Shown one piece after another: positions 1-9,828 of a DNA stretch of 64,000 nt (its first letter is position 1; every line of letters starts with the position of its first letter). This DNA is from Pseudomonadota bacterium (GTDB lineage Bacteria > Pseudomonadota > Gammaproteobacteria > Burkholderiales > Rhodocyclaceae), in NCBI GenBank assembly GCA_008501585.1, contig QQUN01000046.1, positions 16,780 through 80,779 of the forward strand. Direction: 5' to 3'. Under the pieces are notes generated by a model that made no database searches, had not been told where the DNA came from, and was given only the letters and a program-made list of their open reading frames with translations. A program made the translations under genes and the position numbers.

Positions 1-111
1 GGCCTGCTCTTCGAGCGCCGCGTGTTCCACTCGGCCTTCGCCCTGGACGACCAGAAAGAAGGCATGGCCGCCTTTGTCGAGAAGCGGGCCCCCGACTTCA
101 AGCACCGCTGA
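1..111 (+). CDS. Enoyl-CoA hydratase/isomerase family protein, C-terminal end only
   Basis: Frame 1 is open from the window edge and ends with TGA after 36 residues. The visible tail has the [10 protein letters not shown]...F pattern that closes many enoyl-CoA hydratases (crotonase fold), where it forms the last helix of the trimer-forming arm. Crotonases hydrate trans-2-enoyl-CoA in beta-oxidation and in the supply of 3-hydroxyacyl-CoA for polyhydroxyalkanoate. A phasin gene lies directly downstream, which fits that link. The catalytic part is outside the window, so the specific substrate cannot be judged. Confidence rests on the tail motif alone. Confidence 0.7.
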   Translation, partial: GLLFERRVFHSAFALDDQKEGMAAFVEKRAPDFKHR

Positions 112-354
112 TCCCCCCGGGGCCGGCCACGCCGCCGGCCCCGCCCCCCCCCTGGCCAGGCCGCACCCCGCGGCACGCCAGCGCGCCGTCACACCCCGGC
201 AACATCCTGCTGACACACTGCAGCAGCGCCGCCCGACCTGCATACCCGCCCGACCCAAAAGCAGCGCAAACACGCGTTTGAAACGCGCTCTGCAAGCGCA
301 TGTTTTGTATCAATTATTTTCCACACACCCCGGTTGTGCGTCGCAACATCCCGG

Positions 355-382
355 TTGACATCCGAATTTCCACGCCTATAAT
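355..382 (+). promoter_or_regulatory. Sigma70 promoter of the phasin gene
   Basis: A perfect -35 box TTGACA (355-360) and a perfect -10 box TATAAT (377-382) are separated by 16 bp. The predicted start of transcription is near 389, giving a leader of about 50 nt that carries an AGGAG ribosome binding site at 428-432. It is the best sigma70 match seen in the window and fits the very high expression known for phasins. The remainder of the 327-bp gap (112-354) shows no gene. Confidence 0.85.
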
Positions 383-438
383 CCGAACCATGACGCATCG
401 CAGCATTTTGTGATCATCACTTAACTCAGGAGAAACCC

Positions 439-999
439 ATGTTCGCGACCCCCGAGCAATTCGCCGCCACCAACAAGGCCAACATCGAAACCGTGCTGAC
501 CCTGGCCAATGCCGCCTTCGCCAGCGCCGAGCGTCTGGCCGCCCTGAACCTGAACACCGCCCGCGTCTTCCTGGAAGACGGCGTGGCCAACACCAAGGCC
601 CTGATGGCCGTCAAGGATGCGCAGGAGTTCGTGACCCTGCAGAGCACCCTGGCTCAGCCGGCTGTCGAAAAGATGGTTGCCTACGCTCGCAGCGTTTACG
701 AAATCGCCACCCAGAGCCAGGACGAAGTGTCCAAGCTGATGGAAGGCCAGATCGCTGAAGTGAACAAGGGCGTTGCCGAAGCGCTGGACAAGGCTGCCAA
801 GTCCGCTCCCGCCGGCTCCGACGTGGCCGTGGCTGCCGTCAAGTCCGCCATCGCCGCTGCCAACTCGGCCTACGACAGCATGAACAAGGCTGCCAAGCAG
901 GTTGCCGAGATCGCCGAAGCCAACGTTGCCGCTGCCACCAGCGCCACCGTCAAGGCTGTGGGCACCGCCCAGAAAGCCGGCGCCAAGAAAGCTGCCTGA
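439..999 (+). CDS. phaP: Phasin family protein (PHA granule-associated)
   Basis: The 186-residue product is Ala-rich, highly helical and free of membrane segments or a signal peptide, as expected for a phasin_2 protein. The N-terminus (MFATPEQFAATNKANIETVL) matches the betaproteobacterial PhaP opening, and the C-terminus is an Ala/Lys-rich amphipathic tail. Phasins coat polyhydroxybutyrate granules in the cytoplasm and control granule number and size. The start is set by the AGGAG site 7 bp upstream of ATG. The gene has its own strong promoter and terminator, so it is a monocistronic unit. Codon use is strongly biased and includes many AAG, GCC and CTG codons, as in a highly expressed gene. 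Confidence 0.93.
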   Translation: MFATPEQFAATNKANIETVLTLANAAFASAERLAALNLNTARVFLEDGVANTKALMAVKDAQEFVTLQSTLAQPAVEKMVAYARSVYEIATQSQDEVSKLMEGQIAEVNKGVAEALDKAAKSAPAGSDVAVAAVKSAIAAANSAYDSMNKAAKQVAEIAEANVAAATSATVKAVGTAQKAGAKKAA

Positions 1000-1020
1000 T
1001 CGGCAACTGACTTGATGTCG

Positions 1021-1049
1021 AAAGACCCCGCCTCGGCGGGGTCTTTTTT
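1021..1049 (+). terminator. Rho-independent terminator of the phasin gene
   Basis: A 12-bp perfect stem (1021-1032 with 1035-1046) has a minimal TC between the arms and runs into a T tract. It begins 21 bp after the phasin stop codon. The stretch 1050-1311 that follows shows no convincing gene. Confidence 0.92.
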
Positions 1050-1311
1050 TATCTGTCCGTCACGCGGCAGGCGCCGGCTGATGACACCACATCGCCACCG
1101 GCTGAGCCTCTGCCGATCCGGTGCGCGGTCACGCCGGCAACCGCAGGCTCAGAGCCTGAGCGTTTTTCGGGCGCGGCCGAGCGGCGCACCAAAGACGGTC
1201 TGATCGAGGCGCACAGCACAACCATGGCTCGGGCGATGGCGAGCGTTGGCAACGATGAACAGGCCGTCGTTGGGGGCGACGAGCGGACATCAACGAAAGA
1301 CGCTCTGGCGC

Positions 1312-2055
1312 TCAGGCCGTCCCCTGCACGGAGTCGTCAGGATAGTGCGCCGGGAACAGGCGACGCATTTCGCCTTCAATCCACGCCTCGGCGCGCCGGT
1401 TGACCTCATCGGGCGTCAGGCCGGCCGGATCGATCGCCGGGCCGATACTCACCACGATCTCGCCCGGTTGCTTGATGAAGGCATTGCGGCGCCAGCAGTC
1501 GCCCGCATTGTGCGCCACCGGCAATACCGGCACACCGGCCTTGGTGCTCAGCCAGGCACCCCCCGGCTTGTAGCGGCGCGTCTCGCCCGGCGCGACCCGC
1601 GTGCCTTCGGGAAACACCACGACGTAGAAGCCCTCGCTCAGGCGCGCCTTGCCCTGCTCGGTGACCTGGCTGAGTGCATCCTTGCCGGCCGCACGGTCAA
1701 TGGCGATGTTCGGCATCTTGCCCAGGCCCCAGCCAAAGAACGGCAGGCGGAGCAGCTCGCGCTTGAGCACGAAACAGATCGGCGGCAGGATGCGTTGCAG
1801 CGCGATGGTCTCCCACGCCGACTGGTGCTTGCACAGCACCACGCACGGCTCGGCCGGAATATGCTCGGCGCCGATCACGCGATGGCGAATGCCCAGCAAG
1901 TGACGGATGAACCACATGGCGATGGTCGTCCAGCCGCCGATGAGGCGGTAGCGCATCTGCGGCGGCAGCGGCGTGCTGAGCATGCCGACCAGCGCAAACA
2001 CCGGGGTGATGAAGACCAGCACGACAGCAAACAGGGTGGAACGAATCAGGGGCAT
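1312..2055 (-). CDS. plsC: 1-acyl-sn-glycerol-3-phosphate acyltransferase
   Basis: This 247-residue membrane protein is predicted to transfer an acyl chain to lysophosphatidic acid to form phosphatidic acid at the inner membrane. A hydrophobic N-terminal segment (about residues 4-26) precedes the acyltransferase core. The catalytic block is H77-QSAW-E82, an HX4E variant of the canonical HX4D, and the glycerol-phosphate binding block FPEGTR is at 148-153. The ATG at 2055 was chosen because the frame upstream of it reads through gmhB, and 7 bp separate it from the gmhB stop. It is the last gene of the long minus-strand run. Family assignment is firm; acyl-chain specificity is unknown. Confidence 0.93.
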   Translation of the reverse strand: MPLIRSTLFAVVLVFITPVFALVGMLSTPLPPQMRYRLIGGWTTIAMWFIRHLLGIRHRVIGAEHIPAEPCVVLCKHQSAWETIALQRILPPICFVLKRELLRLPFFGWGLGKMPNIAIDRAAGKDALSQVTEQGKARLSEGFYVVVFPEGTRVAPGETRRYKPGGAWLSTKAGVPVLPVAHNAGDCWRRNAFIKQPGEIVVSIGPAIDPAGLTPDEVNRRAEAWIEGEMRRLFPAHYPDDSVQGTA

Positions 2056-2062
2056 GGCCGGC

Positions 2063-2599
2063 TCAGTCCAGCAAAAGGGTGTCCACCACGGCGGACAGGT
2101 CGGGGAAGATCTGCGTTTCGGGCGGCAGCGCCGGGTCGTCGCGGGTTCGCTCGCCCTTGCCGGTGAGCACCAGATACGTCTGGCAGCCCACCGCCCGGCC
2201 GGCCTGCAGGTCGCGCAGGCTGTCGCCAACGACAGGCACACCGTTCAGGTCCACATTGAAACGGGCCTCGATCTGCTTGAGCAGCCCGGGCTTGGGCTTG
2301 CGGCAGTCGCAGGTGGAATCGGCCGCATGGGGGCAGAAAAAGATGGCGTCCAGCCGCCCGCCGACCTGGGCCAGCGCATCGACCATCTTGGCGTGGATGG
2401 CGTTGAGCGTATCCATGCCGAACAGGCCACGGCCCACGCCGGACTGGTTGGAGGCCAGCACCACCCGCCAGCCCGACTGGTTGAGCCGGGCAATGGCTTC
2501 GAGCGAACCGGGAATGGGGATCCACTCCTCGGGCGACTTGATGAACTGGTCGGAGTCCTGGTTGATGACGCCATCCCGATCAAGAATGATCATTTTCAT
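2063..2599 (-). CDS. gmhB: D-glycero-beta-D-manno-heptose-1,7-bisphosphate 7-phosphatase
   Basis: The 178-residue HAD-superfamily phosphatase removes the C7 phosphate of heptose bisphosphate in ADP-heptose synthesis for the lipopolysaccharide core. The nucleophile motif D7-R-D9-G is at the N-terminus. The structural zinc loop typical of GmhB is visible as C89-x-H91 and C97-x-C99, followed by the KPKPG segment that holds the HAD lysine. The length equals the family norm. It follows glyS by 28 bp and precedes plsC by 7 bp, so it is cotranscribed with both. This glyQ-glyS-gmhB-plsC order is common in betaproteobacteria. Confidence 0.95.
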   Translation of the reverse strand: MKMIILDRDGVINQDSDQFIKSPEEWIPIPGSLEAIARLNQSGWRVVLASNQSGVGRGLFGMDTLNAIHAKMVDALAQVGGRLDAIFFCPHAADSTCDCRKPKPGLLKQIEARFNVDLNGVPVVGDSLRDLQAGRAVGCQTYLVLTGKGERTRDDPALPPETQIFPDLSAVVDTLLLD

Positions 2600-2627
2600 G
2601 CGCGCGCCTCCCGGTCGGCGATGCGTC

Positions 2628-4711
2628 TCAGACCGACAGCCGCGACAGGTCGGCCACGCGGTTCATGTGCCGTGCCAGCGCAGCCAGCAGGGCCAGGCGA
2701 TTGGCCCGGATCAGCGGCTCCTCGGCCATCACCATGACATCTTCGAAGAAGCGGTCCACCGCCGCACGCAAGCCGGCGAGCACACGCAGGGCTTCGGCGT
2801 CGTCTTCATTGTCGAAGCAGGCCGTCACCTGCGGCGAGATCTGGTTGAGCTGTTCGAACAGCGCCTTCTCGGCCGGCTCCTGCAACAGGGTCACATCCGG
2901 CTCGCCCGGTGCCACATCGGTTTTCTTCAGGATGTTGACAATGCGCTTGTTGGCCGCGGCCAGCGCCTCGGCTTCGGGCAGGGCACGGAAGGCAGCCACT
3001 GCGGCCAGGCGCGCCGGCACCCGGTCGATGCGCATCGGGTTGAGCGCCAGCACGGCGTCGATTTCCTCGGCGGCGTGGCCGGCTTCGCGCAGCAGATGGC
3101 GCAGGCGATCCTGCATGAAGCCGAGCAGCGCCTCGGGCACCGGCTCGGAGAGCTGAGCGGCGCCAAAGCCATGGACGGCGTCGGCCACCAGCGCCGACAG
3201 GTCGAGCGGCAGCGGGGTTTCCATCAGGATGCGCAGCACGCCGAGCGCCGCGCGGCGCAGGCCGAAGGGGTCCTTGTCGCCGGTCGGCACCTGGCCGATG
3301 CCGAAGAAGCCGACCAGCGCGTCGAGCTTGTCGGCCAGCGCCACGGCGGCGGCGACATTGCCCTGCGGCAGCGCGTCGCCGGCAAAGCGCGGCTGGTAGT
3401 GCGCCTGCACCGCGTTGGCGACCACCTCGCCCTCGCCGTCATTGAGCGCGTAGTAACGGCCCATGATGCCCTGCAGTTCGGGGAACTCGCCGACCATGTC
3501 GGTGACCAGGTCGGCCTTGGCCAGGCGGGCGGCGCGGCGGGCGGCGGCCTCGTCGGCGCCCAGGCGGGCAGCAATCTTGCCGGCCAGCGCCTCGAGGCGC
3601 TCGACCCGGCTCAGCACACTGCCCAGTTTGTTGTGATAGACCACATTGCCCAGGCGCTCGATACGCGCGGCCAGCGGCTGCTTGCGGTCGGTCTCGAAGA
3701 AGAACCGGGCATCGGCCAGGCGCGGGCGCACCACCCGCTGGTTGCCGGTGATGATGTTCGACGGATCCTGCGGATGCATGTTCGAGACGATCAGGAAGCG
3801 GTTGAGCAGCTTGCCCTGCGCATCGAACAGCGGGAAGTATTTCTGGTTGGCGCGCATGGTGAGGATCAGGCATTCCTGCGGCACGGCCAGGAAGTCGGCC
3901 TCGAACTCGCCCACGTACACCGTGGGGTGTTCGACCAGCGCGGCCACTTCGTCGAGCAGGTCGGCGTAGTCGGCCAGGCTGGCATTCTGCACCGCCGCTT
4001 CGGCGGTCAGCTGCGCGTCGATGTTGGCGCGGCGCTCGTCGAAGTTGGGGATCACCTTGCCTTCGGCCAGCAGCGTCGCCTCATAGGCGTCGGCGTTGGC
4101 CACCGCCAGCTCGCCGCGGCTCATGAAGCGGTGGCCCATGGTCACGTTGCCGGCGTCGAGGTCGAGCACCCGGCCCGGCACCACACGGTCGCCGTGCATC
4201 AGGATGAGCTTGTGCACCGGGCGCACGAATTGCGCCTCACCGGCGCCCCAGCGCATCACCTTGGGAATCGGCAGCGCCTTGACGGCAATGCCGACCACTT
4301 CGGACAGCACCGCGTCGAGGCTCGCTCCCGGCACCAGGCTGGTATAGAACAGCGCCTCGGCCTTGCCGTCCATGCGGCGCTCGAACTTGGCGATCTCGGC
4401 CATGTCGATGCCCTTGGCTTCGAGCTTTTTCAGCAGCGGCGCCTTGGGCGTGCCGTCGGCCTCCAGCGCCACGGCGACGGGCATCAGCTTTTCGGTCACT
4501 TCACGCGCCGCGGCGGTGTCGCGCACGCCGGCGATGGTCACCGCCAGGCGGCGCGGCGAGGCAAACGGCCGGCAGGCGGCGTTGGCATCGGCCAGCCCGC
4601 GGGCGACCAGTTCTTCCAGAATGCAGCGGGCGAAGGTCTCGCCCAGGCGCGGCAGGGCCTTGGGCGGCAGTTCTTCGGTGAGCAGCTCGACGAGCAGGGT
4701 CGCGTTGGACA

Positions 4712-4712
<1 letters not shown>
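2628..4712 (-). CDS. glyS: Glycine--tRNA ligase beta subunit
   Basis: The 694-residue beta subunit of the alpha2beta2 bacterial glycyl-tRNA synthetase carries the tRNA-binding functions. It opens with the typical [15 protein letters not shown] block, contains the HD-like core in the middle, and ends with the DALR-type anticodon-binding region ([11 protein letters not shown] near the C-terminus). The ATG at 4712 overlaps the glyQ TGA by one base (TGATG), which decides the start; a GTG one codon earlier also exists. Length is near the E. coli protein (689). It is translationally coupled to glyQ. Confidence 0.96.
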
Positions 4713-5638
<926 letters not shown>

Positions 5639-5682
5639 GAGCTTGGCGGCCGGGCGAGGGCCGCAAGAGAAGCAAAACGCCG

Positions 5683-5711
5683 ATTTTACTGGCTAAACGC
5701 CCGATGTCGAA
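5683..5711 (-). promoter_or_regulatory. Possible internal promoter for glyQ
   Basis: On the minus strand a TAAAAT -10 box (5688-5683) lies 17 bp downstream of a weak -35 match, TTCGAC (5711-5706). It sits in the only sizeable gap of the operon, 45 nt upstream of the glyQ ATG. The spacing is ideal, but the -35 box matches consensus poorly, so this is tentative. Confidence 0.35.
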
Positions 5712-5772
5712 GCGCGATCGTGCCTTTTGTCATGAGCGGGCATCCAGCAGGGCCAAAATGCCGGCGCCGCGC

Positions 5773-7245
5773 TCATCGACGCCAGCGCCGCCACACCGCC
5801 GGCAGCATCGCCAGCACGGCCAGTCCCAGCGCCAGCGCATCGCCCCAGCGCAGGTAGGGCGTCAGCCCGGTCATGCCCTGCACCGGCACGGTGAGCACGT
5901 CGCGGGTGAAGGGCGCGAGCACGCCGAGCACTGCCCCATCGGGCCCGATGGCCGCGGTCATGCCGGTATTGGTGGCGCGCAGCATCGGCCGGCCGGTCTC
6001 CATGGCGCGCACCCGGGCAATCTGCAGATGCTGCGGCTGGGCGAAGGAGTCGCCGTACCAGGCCAGGTTCGACAGGTTCACCAGAATGCTCGCCTCGCCC
6101 GCGCGGCGGCGAATCTCCTCGCCAAAGGTGTCTTCGTAGCAGATGTTCAGCGCCAGGCGCTGACCGGCCAGCTGCATCAGCGGCTGATCCGGCGCGCCGC
6201 TGGTCTGGTCCGACATCGGGATCTTGGCCAGCTCGTAGAACCAGTCGAAGCTCGGCGGCGAATACTCGCCAAAAGGCACCAGGTGCTGCTTGGCATAGCG
6301 CTGCGAGGCCGATTGCCCGAGGCTCATCGCCGCGTTGTAGATATGGCCTTCGGCGTCACGCATGAACACGCCGACGATGGCGTCGCCACCATGCCGCGCC
6401 GCGCTGGCCGCCATCTGCGCCAGGTAGCCCGCGGGCAGGCGGTCGGCCAGCATGGGCAGGGTCGATTCGGGCAGCACCACCAGCTGGGCCGGATGCGTGC
6501 GCACCAGCTCCAGGTTCAGGTCGAGCCAGTGCTGCAGGCGCTCGGGCTGCCACTTGAGGTCCTGCTCGATGTTCGTCTGCACCAGGGCCGCGGTGATCGA
6601 CTCGCCGTCGGGCACCGTCCACACCACCGAGCGCAGCCCCTGGCCAAGGCCGAGCACCAGTACGGCCGACACCACCCACGGCGTCAGCCGGCCCGGCCCG
6701 CGCTGGATCACGATCCCCAGCCCGGCCGCCAGCATGGCCACCAGCGCACTGACGCCATACACCCCGAGCACCGGGAAGAAGCCGGCGAGCGGGCTTGGCG
6801 GGGTCTGCGAATAGCCGATGGCCAGCCACGGAAAGCCGGTCAGCACCCAGCCGCGCAGCCACTCGGTGAGCGCCCACAGGCCGCCGGCGAGCAGCGCGTC
6901 ACGGGCCGAGCGGCCACTGCGCCAGCGCACGAACAGCGCACCGGCCAGCGCGGGCCACAGCGCCAGGTAGGCGCAGAACAAAAAGATGCTGAACCCGGCC
7001 AGCACCGAGGGCATGCCGCCGAACTGGTGCAAGGCCACATACAGCCACGACACCCCGCCGAGGAACGCGCCCAGCCCCCAGGCCAGGCCGATGGCAAAGC
7101 CGTTGCCGGCATGGCGCTGGCGCGCCAACAGGCCGAACAGGATCGCCAGGCTGAGCAGCGTGGCCGGAAACAGCTGGAACGGCGCGAAGCCGAGGACCGA
7201 GACGATGCCGGCGAGCATCGCCCCTGCAGGCAGGCGAAGACGCAT
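5773..7245 (-). CDS. lnt: Apolipoprotein N-acyltransferase
   Basis: The 490-residue inner-membrane enzyme N-acylates the diacylglyceryl-cysteine of lipoproteins, using phospholipid as donor. Several membrane helices fill residues 5-200 and one closes the protein (about 469-485). The periplasmic carbon-nitrogen hydrolase domain lies between about 215 and 450. Its catalytic triad is visible as E260 (VVLPES), K319 (YAKQH) and C369 (LNICYED). The ATG overlaps the upstream corC stop by one base (TGATG). The corC-lnt pairing is conserved in proteobacteria. All key residues are present, so it should be active. Confidence 0.96.
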   Translation of the reverse strand: MRLRLPAGAMLAGIVSVLGFAPFQLFPATLLSLAILFGLLARQRHAGNGFAIGLAWGLGAFLGGVSWLYVALHQFGGMPSVLAGFSIFLFCAYLALWPALAGALFVRWRSGRSARDALLAGGLWALTEWLRGWVLTGFPWLAIGYSQTPPSPLAGFFPVLGVYGVSALVAMLAAGLGIVIQRGPGRLTPWVVSAVLVLGLGQGLRSVVWTVPDGESITAALVQTNIEQDLKWQPERLQHWLDLNLELVRTHPAQLVVLPESTLPMLADRLPAGYLAQMAASAARHGGDAIVGVFMRDAEGHIYNAAMSLGQSASQRYAKQHLVPFGEYSPPSFDWFYELAKIPMSDQTSGAPDQPLMQLAGQRLALNICYEDTFGEEIRRRAGEASILVNLSNLAWYGDSFAQPQHLQIARVRAMETGRPMLRATNTGMTAAIGPDGAVLGVLAPFTRDVLTVPVQGMTGLTPYLRWGDALALGLAVLAMLPAVWRRWRR

Positions 7246-8087
7246 CAGGACTCCGCGGGCGCGGGTTTGGGACCGAGTTCGACCTGCAGGGTGTGTACCC
7301 GGCGACTGTCGGCGCGCAGCACCTGGATGCGCAGACCATCGAGCTGGATCACCTCGCCGCGCTTGGGCAGGCGGCCGAGGTGGCGAATCACCAGACCGCC
7401 GATGGTGTCGCAGTCTTCTTCGCTGAAATCCCGGTTGAAGGCTTCGTTGAAGTCCTCGATTTCGGTGGTGGCCTTGACCCGGTAGCGGCCCTGCTGGTCG
7501 AGGCGGATGTTGTCTTCGACTTCATCGAAATCGAACTCGTCCTCGATGTCGCCGACGATCTGCTCGAGCACGTCCTCGATGGTCACCAGGCCGGCCACGC
7601 CGCCGTATTCGTCCACCACGATGGCCATGTGGTTGCGGCTGACCCGGAACTCGCGCAGCAGCACGTTGAGGCGCTTGGACTCGGGCACGAACACCGCGGG
7701 GCGGAGCATGTCGCGCAGGTCGAACTCGCGCCCGGCAAAATAGCGCAGCAGATCCTTGGCCATGAGGATGCCGAGCACGTCGTCGCGGTTCTCGCCCACC
7801 ACCGGAAAGCGCGAGTGGGCGGTGTCGATGACGCTGGTGGCGATGGTGTCCATTGGTGCGTCGAGGTGGATGATGTCCATCTGCGCACGCGGCACCATCA
7901 CTTCACGCACCTGCATGTCGGAGACCTGCAGCGCACCTTCGATGATCGACAGGGCATCGGCATCGAGCAGGTTGCGCTCGAAGGCGGAGTGAAGCAGGCC
8001 GACGAGTTCGTCGCGGTCCTCCGGCTCGGGTGAGAGCAGGGCCGACAGGCGGTCAAGCAAACTAGGTCGACTCGGGGGGTTATCCAT
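7245..8087 (-). CDS. corC: HlyC/CorC family CBS-domain protein
   Basis: The 280-residue cytosolic protein has two CBS domains (roughly residues 65-190, with VMVPRAQMDII opening the first and VVDEYGGVAGLVT in the second) and a C-terminal CorC_HlyC transporter-associated domain (about 205-275). It lacks the DUF21 membrane domain of CNNM/YfjD relatives, so it belongs to the CorC type linked to magnesium and cobalt homeostasis. The exact role of the CorC group is not settled. It sits between ybeY and lnt, as in E. coli ybeZ-ybeY-ybeX-lnt, where it is YbeX. Confidence 0.93.
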   Translation of the reverse strand: MDNPPSRPSLLDRLSALLSPEPEDRDELVGLLHSAFERNLLDADALSIIEGALQVSDMQVREVMVPRAQMDIIHLDAPMDTIATSVIDTAHSRFPVVGENRDDVLGILMAKDLLRYFAGREFDLRDMLRPAVFVPESKRLNVLLREFRVSRNHMAIVVDEYGGVAGLVTIEDVLEQIVGDIEDEFDFDEVEDNIRLDQQGRYRVKATTEIEDFNEAFNRDFSEEDCDTIGGLVIRHLGRLPKRGEVIQLDGLRIQVLRADSRRVHTLQVELGPKPAPAES

Positions 8088-8132
8088 TCAGGGGGTCAGA
8101 CTCACAACAGAAAAAACGGTTCGGTGATCGGC

Positions 8133-8849
8133 TTATTCGGCATACGGGTCGGGGTAGCCCAGGCTGGCGAGTATCTCGCGCTCCATCGCCTCCATGGCCT
8201 CGGCCTCGACCGGATCTTCATGGTCCATGCCTTGCAGGTGGAGCATGCCATGCACCACCAGGTGCGCCAGATGGGCGGTCAGCGACTTGCCCTGGGCTTC
8301 GGCCTCGCGCACCACCACCGGCAGGCAGATCACCACGTCGCCCGTCAGCGCCCCGTCCGTCTCATCGTAGACGAAGGTCAGCACATTGGTGGCGTAATCC
8401 TTGTCGCGGAAGTCGGCATTGAGCTTGCGCCCCTCGGCCTCGCCCACCCAGCGCAGGGTGACATTCGCGTCGCGCATGAGCGCGGCATTCGCCCACTGGC
8501 GCAGCAGCTTCTTCTTCGGCCGCAGGCGCTTGCGCTCCTCCTCTTCCGGCACGGCATTCTGCACCGTAAGGGTCAGCGTCGGCTCGGGTTCATCGTCGAG
8601 ATCGACCCCTTCCTCGAGCACCGCGACATCCAGCATGACGAGGTTACAGGCACCGGGTTTCAGCGTGATGACGGGCACCCCTGCGGCGGCCTCGGCCTGC
8701 AGCTCGATGTCGCCCTCGTCGGCGAAGGGCAGGGCCAGCGTCAGCGAGCGGCCATCGGGCCAGCGCACGGTGATCGCCTCGGCCTTGAGCTCGCGGCTGC
8801 GCCCGCGGCTGTCGATGGCATGGAAGGACGGCTGCTCATTCGTCGTCAT
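8133..8849 (-). CDS. ybeY: Endoribonuclease YbeY with an N-terminal extension
   Basis: The C-terminal part (about residues 92-238) is a complete YbeY, the metal-dependent RNase needed for 16S rRNA 3'-end maturation and ribosome quality control. The zinc site H200-x3-H204-x5-H210 ([11 protein letters not shown]) is intact. Residues 1-90 are extra relative to the usual 150-160-residue enzyme; they form a predicted beta-rich segment with PDGRSLTL and [11 protein letters not shown] motifs. No in-frame ATG lies between the extension and the core. The start at 8849 overlaps the phoH stop by 14 bp, which supports the long form. It belongs to the phoH-ybeY-corC-lnt operon. Confidence 0.93.
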   Translation of the reverse strand: MTTNEQPSFHAIDSRGRSRELKAEAITVRWPDGRSLTLALPFADEGDIELQAEAAAGVPVITLKPGACNLVMLDVAVLEEGVDLDDEPEPTLTLTVQNAVPEEEERKRLRPKKKLLRQWANAALMRDANVTLRWVGEAEGRKLNADFRDKDYATNVLTFVYDETDGALTGDVVICLPVVVREAEAQGKSLTAHLAHLVVHGMLHLQGMDHEDPVEAEAMEAMEREILASLGYPDPYAE

Positions 8850-9828
8850 GGGGGGGCTCCGTTTTTTGCTCCCGCGCGGCCTTCTCGCGGCGTTTGTTCA
8901 TCAGCTCGTAGGCTTCGACGATACGCGCCACCAGCGGGTGGCGCACCACGTCTTCCTTGAGGAATTCGGTAAAGGCAATGCCGCGCACATTGGCCAGGAT
9001 GTCGCAGGCCTCGCGCAGGCCGCTGCGCGTGCCGCGCGGCAGGTCGACCTGGGTCAGGTCGCCGGTGACCACGGCCTTGGCGCCAATGCCGATGCGGGTG
9101 AGGAACATCTTCATCTGCTCGGGCGTGGTGTTCTGCGCCTCGTCGAGGATGATGAAGGCCCGGTTGAGCGTGCGCCCGCGCATGAAGGCCAGCGGCGCGA
9201 TCTCGATGATGCCGCGCTCGAACAGCTTGCCCACCCGCTCGAAGCCGAGCAGGTCGTTGAGCGCGTCGTAGAGCGGACGCAGGTAGGGGTCGACCTTCTG
9301 TGTCAGGTCGCCCGGCAAAAAGCCCAGCCGCTCACCCGCCTCGACCGCCGGCCGGGTGAGGATGATGCGCTCGACATGCTCGCGCTCGAGCGCATCGACG
9401 GCGCTGGCCACGGCGAGAAAGGTCTTGCCCGTACCGGCCGGCCCGATGCCGAAGGTGATGTCGTATTCCTGGATCTGCTTGAGGTACTGCACCTGGCGCG
9501 GCGTGCGCCCGTGCAGGTCGGGCTTGCGGGTGAGCAGCGTCGGCGCGTTGTCGTGCAGTTCGCCGGCGTTGGCCAGCTCGATCAGCCCGAGCTGGATGTC
9601 ATCCACGCTCAGGTGCTCGTTGGACTGCGCGTAGAAATGCTTGAGCGCGTTCACCGCCCGCTGCGCCTTGGCCGGCTGGCCGAGCAGCGTGAAATGCTCG
9701 CCGCGCCGGGCGATGGCGATATCGTAGGCCGCCTCGATCTGGCGCAGGTTTTCGTCCAGGGTGCCGCACAGATTGACGAGCCGGGTGTTGTCCAGCGGCT
9801 CGAGTACCAGCTCCAGAGATTTTGCCAC
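8836..9828 (-). CDS. ybeZ: PhoH-like ATPase (YbeZ)
   Basis: The 330-residue cytosolic P-loop ATPase belongs to the PhoH/YbeZ family, a predicted partner of YbeY in RNA metabolism. Walker A is GPAGTGKT at residues 129-136, and Walker B follows in [12 protein letters not shown]-like N-terminal region occupies residues 1-100. The start is GTG at 9828, immediately after the miaB TGA with no gap. Both neighbours are the standard partners miaB and ybeY. RNA unwinding or processing is suggested for the family but not proven for this protein. Confidence 0.94.
   Translation of the reverse strand: MAKSLELVLEPLDNTRLVNLCGTLDENLRQIEAAYDIAIARRGEHFTLLGQPAKAQRAVNALKHFYAQSNEHLSVDDIQLGLIELANAGELHDNAPTLLTRKPDLHGRTPRQVQYLKQIQEYDITFGIGPAGTGKTFLAVASAVDALEREHVERIILTRPAVEAGERLGFLPGDLTQKVDPYLRPLYDALNDLLGFERVGKLFERGIIEIAPLAFMRGRTLNRAFIILDEAQNTTPEQMKMFLTRIGIGAKAVVTGDLTQVDLPRGTRSGLREACDILANVRGIAFTEFLKEDVVRHPLVARIVEAYELMNKRREKAAREQKTEPPHDDE

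Noticed and set aside
1050..1311. Short open frames on both strands between the phasin terminator and plsC
   Set aside because: They lack ribosome binding sites and recognisable domains; the region appears to be non-coding.
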